From Rhizorhapis sp036570425 (lineage in GTDB: Bacteria; Pseudomonadota; Alphaproteobacteria; Sphingomonadales; Sphingomonadaceae), in assembly GCA_036570425.1 (NCBI GenBank), contig DATCYF010000016.1, positions 31,548-95,547 on the forward strand: 64,000 nucleotides of DNA, read 5' to 3'. The translations under genes and the position numbers were made by a program. This document shows positions 24,355 to 31,576 of the stretch, one piece after another. The stretch's first letter is position 1. Each line of letters starts with the position of its first letter. The notes under the pieces are model-generated. The model was not told where the DNA came from. It saw nothing but the letters and a program-made list of their open reading frames with translations, and did no database searches.

Positions 24355-26976
24355 ATGACTAGCGAATTGCCAAAGACCTTCGAGCCCTCCGCCATTGAGG
24401 CGCGCTGGTATCCGCATTGGGAAAGCAAGGGATTGTTCCGTCCGGAACGCCCCGACGCGCAGCCCTTCACTATTGTCAATCCGCCACCCAACGTGACCGG
24501 ATCGCTCCATATCGGCCATGCGCTTGACAATACACTTCAGGATATCGTGATCCGTTATGAACGGCTGCGCGGCAAGGATGCGTTGTGGGTGGTTGGCACT
24601 GATCATGCGGGCATCGCCACGCAAATGGTGGTTGAGCGGCAGATGAACGCCAAGGGTCAGAAGCGCACTGATTTCACGCGCGATGAGTTCGTCGCCAGGA
24701 TCTGGGAGTGGAAAGAAGAAAGCGGCGGCGAAATTACCCGCCAGCTCCGCCGCCTTGGTGCGTCGATGGATTGGGCCAATGAACGCTTCACCATGGATGA
24801 GGGCTTTTCAAAGGCCGTCATCAAAGTGTTCGTGGAGCTTTATAATCGCGGTTTGCTGTATCGCGACAAGCGGCTCGTCAATTGGGATCCAGGACTAAAA
24901 ACGGCGATTTCCGACCTGGAGGTAGAGACGAAGGAAGTGCAGGGCAAGTTCTGGCACTTCCGTTATCCGCTGGAAAATGGATCGGGCCACATCAGTGTCG
25001 CCACGACTCGGCCTGAAACCATGTTGGCCGACATGGCCGTAGCTGTGAATCCGGAAGATGCGCGATATCAAGCGCTGATTGGCAAGAAGGTGCGCCTGCC
25101 GATTACCGGACGCCTTATCCCCATCGTCGCCGACGAGCATGCCGATCCGGAACTTGGTTCGGGCGCGGTGAAGATCACGCCGGGTCACGACTTCAACGAC
25201 TTTGAAGTCGGCAAGCGCGCTGGATTCAAGCCAGCTGACATGCTGAACATGCTGGACGCTGATGCCAAGGTGATCCAATGCGGCGGTATTCCTGAGGAAT
25301 TGATCGGCCTCGATCGCTTTGAGGCGCGTCGTCTGGTAGTCGATATGATCGAGGCGGCCGGCTTGCTGGAGCAAGTGGAGGATCGCACGATCCAGACCCC
25401 TTATGGCGACCGCTCTGGCGTGATTATTGAGCCTTGGCTGACAGATCAATGGTATGTCGATGCGGAGACTCTGGCCCGGCCAGCAATCGAGGCCGTCCGC
25501 TCAGGCAAAATCGAAATTGTGCCGAAGAGCTGGGAAAAAACCTACTATAACTGGATGGAAAACATCCAGCCCTGGTGTGTGTCGCGGCAGCTCTGGTGGG
25601 GGCATCAAATTCCGGCATGGTACGATGCAGAAGGCAATGTCTATGTCTCTGAAGATGAAGCCGGGGCTAAGGCGCTTGCCGATAATAAACCGCTCACACG
25701 CGACAATGACGTGCTCGACACATGGTTCTCTTCAGCGCTGTGGCCCTTCGGCACGCTGGGCTGGCCCGACGAGACGCAAACGCTTAAGCGGCATTATCCC
25801 AATGACCTTTTGATATCAGGCTTTGACATTCTCTTCTTCTGGAATGCCAGGATGGTCATGCAGGGCCTTGAATTCATGAAGGAAGTTCCATGGCAACGGC
25901 TTTACCTTCATGGCTTGGTCCGTGCTGCCGACGGATCGAAAATGTCCAAGTCCAAGGGTAATACGGTCGATCCGCTGGGTTTGATAGATCGCTATGGAGC
26001 CGATGCGCTCCGCTTTTTCATGGCTGCCATGGAAAGCCAGGGTCGCGACATCAAAATGGATGAGAAGCGGGTCGAAGGATATCGCAATTTTGCAACCAAG
26101 CTCTGGAACGCCGCGCGCTTCTGCCAAGCCAATGGGATTGGCGCGAGCAGCATGTTGCGCGCACCCGATGCAACACTGCCAGTCAATCGCTGGATCATAG
26201 CGGAAACAGTTGCGACGGTGCAGGCGCTGGATTTGGCCATGGCTGATCTGCGCTTCGACGCGGCGGCCAATGCCATTTATCATTTTGTCTGGGATCGGTT
26301 CTGCGACTGGTATCTGGAACTGATCAAGGGGCAGATCGATGAAGAGACGAAGGCCGTGGCGGGCTGGGTTCTCGATCAGATATTGGTCATGCTTCATCCC
26401 TTCATGCCGTTCGTTACCGAGGAGCTATGGCATGCAATGGGTGAGCGGAGTGGCGAGTTGATTGTCGCGCACTGGCCACAACCAGACACGCACGTTCTGG
26501 ACCGGACTGCAAGCGAGGAGATCGATTGGCTGATCCGGTTGGTATCGGGAGTCCGGACGGCACGCGCAGAACTTAACGTTCCTCCGGGAGCGAAAATGGT
26601 GGCGCATGTTCGTGACGCTTCTGAAGGCACAAGGGAGCGGCTGATGCGGCAATCCGGAGCACTCGCTCGGATGGCGCGTATTGAAACCTTATCCTTCGAC
26701 CCTGCACCGGAAGGTGGCGCAGTGCAGATCGTTGTTGATGAAGCAACCTATGTGCTTCCACTTGCGGGAGTCATTGATCTCGCCGCCGAAAAGGCGCGTT
26801 TGACGAAGGCCATGGATGCGGCGGCAAAGGAACGAGACGCGCTTTCCAAGCGGCTGGAAAATCCTGCCTTCGTAGAGCGAGCGAAGCCGGAAGCAGTGGT
26901 TAAGGCACGGGAAGACTTCGCAGAAAAAACTGCCGAGGCGGAGCGGCTGCAAGCAGCCTTGCTGCGGCTGGGCTAA
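24355..26976 (+). CDS. valS: Valine--tRNA ligase
   Basis: This 873-residue class I aminoacyl-tRNA synthetase charges tRNA-Val and edits mischarged threonine. The start is MTSELPKTFEP. The HIGH motif is in PPPNVTGSLHIGHALDN (about 40-56) and KMSKS is in ADGSKMSKSKGNTVDP. The CP1 editing domain lies between them (WDPGLKTAISDLEV onward). The C-terminal coiled arm (AEKARLTKAMDAAAKERDAL) is typical of ValRS. The length is slightly below that of E. coli (951). It has its own 164-bp leader without a recognisable riboregulator. Confidence 0.96.
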   Translation: MTSELPKTFEPSAIEARWYPHWESKGLFRPERPDAQPFTIVNPPPNVTGSLHIGHALDNTLQDIVIRYERLRGKDALWVVGTDHAGIATQMVVERQMNAKGQKRTDFTRDEFVARIWEWKEESGGEITRQLRRLGASMDWANERFTMDEGFSKAVIKVFVELYNRGLLYRDKRLVNWDPGLKTAISDLEVETKEVQGKFWHFRYPLENGSGHISVATTRPETMLADMAVAVNPEDARYQALIGKKVRLPITGRLIPIVADEHADPELGSGAVKITPGHDFNDFEVGKRAGFKPADMLNMLDADAKVIQCGGIPEELIGLDRFEARRLVVDMIEAAGLLEQVEDRTIQTPYGDRSGVIIEPWLTDQWYVDAETLARPAIEAVRSGKIEIVPKSWEKTYYNWMENIQPWCVSRQLWWGHQIPAWYDAEGNVYVSEDEAGAKALADNKPLTRDNDVLDTWFSSALWPFGTLGWPDETQTLKRHYPNDLLISGFDILFFWNARMVMQGLEFMKEVPWQRLYLHGLVRAADGSKMSKSKGNTVDPLGLIDRYGADALRFFMAAMESQGRDIKMDEKRVEGYRNFATKLWNAARFCQANGIGASSMLRAPDATLPVNRWIIAETVATVQALDLAMADLRFDAAANAIYHFVWDRFCDWYLELIKGQIDEETKAVAGWVLDQILVMLHPFMPFVTEELWHAMGERSGELIVAHWPQPDTHVLDRTASEEIDWLIRLVSGVRTARAELNVPPGAKMVAHVRDASEGTRERLMRQSGALARMARIETLSFDPAPEGGAVQIVVDEATYVLPLAGVIDLAAEKARLTKAMDAAAKERDALSKRLENPAFVERAKPEAVVKAREDFAEKTAEAERLQAALLRLG

Positions 26977-27024
26977 AGAGCGCGCAATTGGACCGATCAA
27001 AACAACCAGCAAATTTCGGAGCAA

Positions 27025-27657
27025 ATGATCAAAATGGCGGATAAAGCACCTTTCATCGTCGGCATGGGCGGGACGGGCAAAAGCAACAGTTCATCGGAAG
27101 TGATACTGCGGCAGGTGCTGGACAAGTGCGCGGAGCAGGGCGCGGAAACCATTATGTTCGACGGCGCATCTCTCAACATGCCCATGTATGCGCCAGATAT
27201 CGAAGAGCGCTCGGCGCAGGCCACTGCGCTGATCGATGCCCTGCGCCGTGCCGATGGGATCGTCATCTGCTCGCCTGGCTATCATGGCACTGTTTCGGGC
27301 CTCATCAAAAATGCGTTGGACTATGTGCAGGACATGGCCAAGGATGAGCGCGTCTATTTTGAAGGTCGGGCGGTGGGCCTGATCGCGGTCGCGGCAGGCT
27401 GGCAGGCGACTGGGACCACTCTGGCTACATTGCGTTCCATCACGCACGCGCTGCGCGGCTGGCCTACGCCCATGGCGGTAGCCGTCAATTCGATGATGCC
27501 GATCTTCGATGAAAACAAGCGGCTGACGGACAAGGGTGTGTCAGCTCAGTTGGATGTGGTCGCTGAACAGGTTGTCACATTCGCGCGTATGCGCGCGTTG
27601 CATGAGTTGGCGAAAGCAACGCATGGTGACGAAGAATGGGGCGATAAGGCCAGTTGA
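27025..27657 (+). CDS. NAD(P)H-dependent FMN reductase-family protein
   Basis: This 210-residue flavodoxin-fold protein of the NADPH-dependent FMN reductase family has an FMN phosphate loop near GMGGTGKSNSSSE. It also has the flavin-contact motif CSPGYHGTVSGLIKNALDYV. A ribosome site GGAG lies 3 nt before the ATG; a second ATG at 27034 (MADKAPF) is an alternative. It is 48 bp downstream of valS. The likely role is quinone, azo or metal reduction or flavin supply; the physiological substrate cannot be told from sequence. Confidence 0.85.
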   Translation: MIKMADKAPFIVGMGGTGKSNSSSEVILRQVLDKCAEQGAETIMFDGASLNMPMYAPDIEERSAQATALIDALRRADGIVICSPGYHGTVSGLIKNALDYVQDMAKDERVYFEGRAVGLIAVAAGWQATGTTLATLRSITHALRGWPTPMAVAVNSMMPIFDENKRLTDKGVSAQLDVVAEQVVTFARMRALHELAKATHGDEEWGDKAS

Positions 27658-27699
27658 TCGGGAACTGGGTGTCCAGAGCAGCTTTGGACTGAGGTTCAA

Positions 27700-27933
27700 T
27701 TATTCAGGGGCCTCAGCCGCGCCATTGCCCGCGCTGCCCTCGGTCAGGTCTACCATAGCTCCGTCTCCCGCATTTGGAAGCGCGGGCGTGTCGAGCATTT
27801 CCGCTGCCTGATTAAGTGCTTCGGCCTCGCCAACAGTAACGCCGCCGGGCCCGGGGTCGTTATCGTTGCTTCCGCAGGAGGGAAGAGCCAGCAGGCAGGC
27901 TAAAATGATTGAGCGATGTGTATGATGCGTCAA
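27700..27933 (-). CDS. Small hypothetical lipoprotein
   Basis: This 77-residue protein has a lipoprotein signal (IILACLLALPSC, Cys at residue 20, lipobox LPSC). The mature part is acidic with GSNDNDPGPGG and an AEALNQAAEMLDTPAL helix, and ends EGSAGNGAAEAPE. I do not recognise a family. It lies downstream of another small lipoprotein gene (28019-28219) on the same strand but is separated from it by a terminator. Confidence 0.6.
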   Translation of the reverse strand: MTHHTHRSIILACLLALPSCGSNDNDPGPGGVTVGEAEALNQAAEMLDTPALPNAGDGAMVDLTEGSAGNGAAEAPE

Positions 27934-27953
27934 AACAGCTCATCCGTTTGGAA

Positions 27954-27990
27954 TAAAAGAAAAGGATCGCGTTTGCGGCGCGATCCTCTT
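27954..27990 (-). terminator. Rho-independent terminator of the 28019 lipoprotein gene
   Basis: The stem AGGATCGCG/CGCGATCCT has a 7-nt loop. On the minus strand it is followed by a T-rich run (TTTTCTTTT). It lies about 30 nt past the stop at 28019. Confidence 0.8.
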
Positions 27991-28018
27991 TCCAATTTTG
28001 CATTTTGGCCGAAGCCAA

Positions 28019-28219
28019 TTACATGACGTTTCCAACTGCGTTGGTCGCCGCGTCGGTGGCGTTTTCAGCCATGTTCATGGCGTCGGCCGCAGCATTTTCC
28101 GTGGTTACAACGGTGTTATCCACTGCAGTGCTGACATTCTCACTGGTGGTGTTATCTCCGCAAGCAGCGAGACCCAGTGATGCGGCGAGTGCGAGCGAAA
28201 GAGCAATAGTTTTAGACAT
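28019..28219 (-). CDS. Small Asn/Ala-rich lipoprotein
   Basis: This 66-residue predicted lipoprotein (MSKTIALSLALAASLGLAAC, lipobox LAAC, Cys20) has a mature part of repeated NT/NA/EN units such as ENAAADAMNMAENAT. It resembles the protein at 981-1169 in signal peptide, size and Asn-rich helix, so the two are probably paralogues. It has its own terminator. Function is unknown. Confidence 0.75.
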   Translation of the reverse strand: MSKTIALSLALAASLGLAACGDNTTSENVSTAVDNTVVTTENAAADAMNMAENATDAATNAVGNVM

Positions 28220-28454
28220 GGGCGAAACCCCCTCTCAAAGAACAAAATCCGTGCAGGTCAGTCCCGGAGAAAGTCCGCCCCCGCTGTGCCCTGCAGTCGC
28301 AACACGTAACGATTTGTCATCTGTAACGCAATCCCCTCCAATATTTACGGCCTACAGAAGGTTGTGGGGGTAGAAGTGCGCCATGTCTGTCGTTCATCCT
28401 GTACATGAAACAGAACATTCTCGCGCAGCTTTGCGTCGGGGAACGCATCATCCG

Positions 28455-28490
28455 TTGACAGATATAAAGAATTCTTTATATGCTCCACTC
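28455..28490 (+). promoter_or_regulatory. Promoter with embedded 20-bp palindromic operator for the methionine operon
   Basis: A consensus -35 TTGACA (28455-28460) is followed 16 nt later by TATATG (28477-28482) as -10. The spacer and -10 are covered by the perfect palindrome ATATAAAGAATTCTTTATAT (28462-28481). Position and symmetry fit an operator for the ArsR-type regulator encoded immediately downstream. The start ATG at 28491 would be at or within a base or two of the transcription start, so the mRNA may be leaderless. Confidence 0.75.
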
Positions 28491-29459
28491 ATGGCATCCA
28501 TACTCGACATCTTCCGGGCTTTGGCCGACCCGACGCGGCTCAGGATTATTTACCTGCTCCGGTCGATGGAATTGGCTGTCGGGGAGATAGCGCAAGTGGT
28601 GGGGCAGAGCCAGCCGCGTGTTTCCCGACACGTCCGCATTCTTGTGGAGGCTGGGCTTGCCGAGCGGCGCAAGGAAGGAAGTTGGGTGTTTCTCCGGCTT
28701 GGGCAGGATGCGCATATTGCACCGCTTACGCGCTTTCTGGATGGAGCGGAATTATCCGACAGCGAGGCGCTGTGGATGAAAGCGGATCTGGCGCGGCTCG
28801 CGGCTGTGCGCAATGACCGCGCTCAGGCGGCCGAACATTATTTCGCTGAGCATGCGGGCGAATGGGACGCCATTCGATCGCTTCATGTACCGGAGGCGGA
28901 AGTTGAGGCCGCCATGCAGGCGATGCTCGGCAGCCGCGGAATTGGGCGCTTGCTGGATGTCGGCACTGGCACAGGGCGTATGCTGCAGCTTTTTGGTCCT
29001 TCGGCGGCTCAGGTCATGGCTGTGGACCGCAGCCCGGAGATGCTCCGTTTCGCCCGAGTCAAATTGCCTGAAGAAGGATCGGGCAAATATGAATTGCTAT
29101 TGGGCGATTTTTACGCCCTGCCGCTTCAGGATGGTGCTAGCGATACGGTTATTATACATCAGGTATTGCATTACGCGCAGCAGCCGGAGTTGGTGATACG
29201 GGAAGCAGCGCGTGTGCTGGATTCGCACGGACGGCTGCTGATCGCCGATTTCGCACCCCATGAGCGGGAGGAGTTGCGCAGCCGTGACGCGCACGCGCGC
29301 CTCGGCTTTTCGGACGATCAGATTGGCCGCTGGTTTGACCAGGCGGGGTTTGAGATGGAAGATGAACGGACGCTCGCTGGCGAATTGACCGTTAAATTGT
29401 GGTTAGGCCGCCGTCGCGAGGCGCAGGTTCTGCCAATAAAGGGACGCACTGCATCATGA
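28491..29459 (+). CDS. ArsR-family regulator fused to a SAM-dependent methyltransferase domain
   Basis: This 322-residue fusion has a winged helix (about 1-85) with ALADPTRLRIIYLL and VGQSQPRVSRHVRILVEAGL, typical of ArsR. From about 160 it has a class I methyltransferase domain with the SAM loop LLDVGTGTGRML and motif QDGASDTVIIHQVLHY. The start is placed at MASILDIFRAL because the promoter palindrome lies just upstream. The gene overlaps metF by 4 bp (ATGA). It heads metF-metH, so it probably senses SAM or S-adenosylhomocysteine and represses its own operon. The ArsR metal-binding cysteines are absent, fitting a non-metal signal. The ligand is inference. Confidence 0.88.
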   Translation: MASILDIFRALADPTRLRIIYLLRSMELAVGEIAQVVGQSQPRVSRHVRILVEAGLAERRKEGSWVFLRLGQDAHIAPLTRFLDGAELSDSEALWMKADLARLAAVRNDRAQAAEHYFAEHAGEWDAIRSLHVPEAEVEAAMQAMLGSRGIGRLLDVGTGTGRMLQLFGPSAAQVMAVDRSPEMLRFARVKLPEEGSGKYELLLGDFYALPLQDGASDTVIIHQVLHYAQQPELVIREAARVLDSHGRLLIADFAPHEREELRSRDAHARLGFSDDQIGRWFDQAGFEMEDERTLAGELTVKLWLGRRREAQVLPIKGRTAS

Positions 29460-30400
29460 CTTTAACATTGGCCCAGCTTGAGGAGGCCCGCCGTGCGCTG
29501 GATGCGCCACTATTTGGCAATATGGCCGGTGACGCGCATGTTTCTTTTGAATTTTTCCCGCCAAAGTCAGAGAAAATGGAGGAAACGCTCTGGAGCAGTA
29601 TTCAGACGCTGGCTCCGTTGAAGCCGCGCTTTGTTTCCGTGACCTATGGCGCAGGCGGCAGCACGCGCGAGCGTACGCATGCCACTGTCGCGCGGATTAA
29701 CCGGGAAACTGACCTTCTTTCTGCGGCGCACCTGACCTGCGTTGACGCCAGCAAAGCAGAAATCGAGGAGATCGCACGAGCCTATTGGGACGCGGGCGTG
29801 CGTCACATCGTCGCTTTGCGCGGTGATCCGCCCGAAGCGGGCAGGGGCTTTACACCACATCCGGAAGGTTATGCTACCGCCGCTGAGCTGGTCGGTGGAT
29901 TGAAGCGCATCGCTCCCTTCGACATCAGTGTCGCCGCTTATCCCGAAACCCATCCGGAAGCGTTGAGCAGTCAGGCCGATCTGGAGAATCTAAAGCGGAA
30001 ACTCGACGCCGGCGCAAGCCGGGCGATCACGCAGTTCTTCTTTTCCCCCGACACCTTCTTTCGTTTCCGGGACAAGGCGGCGGCGGCGGGGATTGATGCG
30101 GAAATCGTACCTGGCATATTGCCGGTATCGAACGTTGCGCAGACCCGGAAATTCGCGGCTATGTGCGGTGCTGCCATTCCGCCCTGGATGGATCGCTTGT
30201 TCGATGGCCTGGATGACCACCCCGCCACTCGGCAGCTTGTGGCGGCGACCATTTCGGCCGAACTATGCCGTAAGCTCTACGCTGGCGGCGTACGGGAATT
30301 TCATTTCTACACGCTCAATCGGGCGGAACTCAGCTATGCGATTTGTCATTTGCTGGGCCTCCGTCCGCGAACTGCAACGCAGGAGGAGGCGGCGGCATGA
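29456..30400 (+). CDS. metF: Methylenetetrahydrofolate reductase
   Basis: This 314-residue FAD enzyme makes 5-methyl-THF, the methyl donor for methionine synthase. The TIM-barrel motifs HVSFEFFPPKSEKMEE (near residue 28), FVSVTYGAGGSTRERT and RHIVALRGDPPE are visible. The C-terminal REFHFYTLNRAELSYAIC is also typical. It overlaps its upstream and downstream neighbours by ATGA, which shows tight translational coupling within the methionine operon. Confidence 0.95.
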   Translation: MTLTLAQLEEARRALDAPLFGNMAGDAHVSFEFFPPKSEKMEETLWSSIQTLAPLKPRFVSVTYGAGGSTRERTHATVARINRETDLLSAAHLTCVDASKAEIEEIARAYWDAGVRHIVALRGDPPEAGRGFTPHPEGYATAAELVGGLKRIAPFDISVAAYPETHPEALSSQADLENLKRKLDAGASRAITQFFFSPDTFFRFRDKAAAAGIDAEIVPGILPVSNVAQTRKFAAMCGAAIPPWMDRLFDGLDDHPATRQLVAATISAELCRKLYAGGVREFHFYTLNRAELSYAICHLLGLRPRTATQEEAAA

Positions 30401-31443
30401 ACGCACGGGCACATCTGCTGGCGGAGGCCACCAAGCGCATATTATTGACTGATGGGGCATTCGGGACCGAGATACAGTCGTACAGGCTGGATGAAGCTGC
30501 CTATGCTGGCGCACTTGGTTTGGCAAAAGACCAGAAAGGCAATAATGACATATTGGCGCTGACGCAGCCGCAAATCGTTGAAGAAATCACGATGCGCTAT
30601 CTGGATGCAGGATCCGATATCGTCTCCACCAATACTTTCAGCGCCAATCGGATTAGCCAAGCTGATTATGGCGCTGAACATCTGGTGCGCGATATCAATT
30701 TCGCGGCGGCGCAGGCAGCGCGGCATGCGGCTGATGCCCGCGCGGCGCAAGATGGGCACCCTCGCTTCGTGGCAGGCGCGATTGGGCCTACCAACAAAAC
30801 GCTTTCGCTTTCACCCGACGTCAACGATCCCGGCTTCCGCGAGATTGATTTCGATCATCTGAAAGACGTCTATCGCGAGCAGACGGACGCCCTGATCGAA
30901 GGCGGCGTGGATTTCATCCTGATCGAGACGGTTTTCGACACGTTGAATGCCAAGGCCGGGATCATGGCCGTGATTGAGGCGGCGCAGGCACATGGGAGGG
31001 ACGTGCCGCTGATGCTGTCCATGACCTTGACCGATCTTTCGGGCCGGAACCTGTCAGGCCATACGGTCGAAGCTTTCTGGTACGCCGTGCGCCATGCGCG
31101 TCCCGTCACCGTGGGGCTTAATTGCTCCTTCGGGGCTCAGCAGCTTCGTCCTCATGTGCAGACGCTGAGCCATCTCGCCGACACGCTGATCATGGTTTAC
31201 CCCAATGCGGGTCTTCCCAATGAGCTTGGTCAATATGACGAAATGCCCGAACAGACCGCAGCGCTGGTGAGGGAGTGGGCTGAGCAGGGGCAGGTGAACA
31301 TTCTGGGCGGTTGCTGCGGCTCCACGCCAGGCCATATAGCGGCTATGCGAAAAGCGGTAGAGGGCCTGCCACCGCGCGCAATTCCGCATCCGCCAGTGAT
31401 GACGCGGCTCGCGGGACTGGAGCCGATGAATATCGCGGCATAG
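30397..31443 (+). CDS. Methionine synthase, homocysteine-binding subunit (split MetH N-terminal part)
   Basis: This 348-residue protein equals the N-terminal homocysteine S-methyltransferase domain of cobalamin-dependent MetH. It has GAFGTEIQ near the N-terminus and the zinc-binding cysteines in GLNCSFGAQQ and GGCCGSTPGH. The remaining MetH domains are encoded by the next gene after a 133-bp gap that contains palindromic repeats. The frame ends cleanly at TAG after LEPMNIAA, so this looks like a stable split and not a frameshift. Confidence 0.92.
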   Translation: MNARAHLLAEATKRILLTDGAFGTEIQSYRLDEAAYAGALGLAKDQKGNNDILALTQPQIVEEITMRYLDAGSDIVSTNTFSANRISQADYGAEHLVRDINFAAAQAARHAADARAAQDGHPRFVAGAIGPTNKTLSLSPDVNDPGFREIDFDHLKDVYREQTDALIEGGVDFILIETVFDTLNAKAGIMAVIEAAQAHGRDVPLMLSMTLTDLSGRNLSGHTVEAFWYAVRHARPVTVGLNCSFGAQQLRPHVQTLSHLADTLIMVYPNAGLPNELGQYDEMPEQTAALVREWAEQGQVNILGGCCGSTPGHIAAMRKAVEGLPPRAIPHPPVMTRLAGLEPMNIAA

Positions 31444-31576
31444 AGAAGGCTCTTTCTCCTTCAAGAGAAAAGGGCCGAAGAGAGGATATCTCTCTAGTTT
31501 CGAACCAACCATCGAGGGGCTCTGTCCCCTCTCCCAGCCTTCTCCTCGTCAAAGGGAGAGGGGGAAGAAAAGAACA
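31444..31576. repeat. Composite palindromic repeat between the two metH genes
   Basis: Three inverted repeats sit in this 133-bp gap. TTTCTC/GAGAAA spans 31453-31470 and AGAGAG/CTCTCT spans 31479-31495. A perfect 10-bp stem CCCCTCTCCC/GGGAGAGGGG spans 31526-31563 with an 18-nt loop. The last is the same motif as the palindrome at 52446-52469. Confidence 0.7.
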
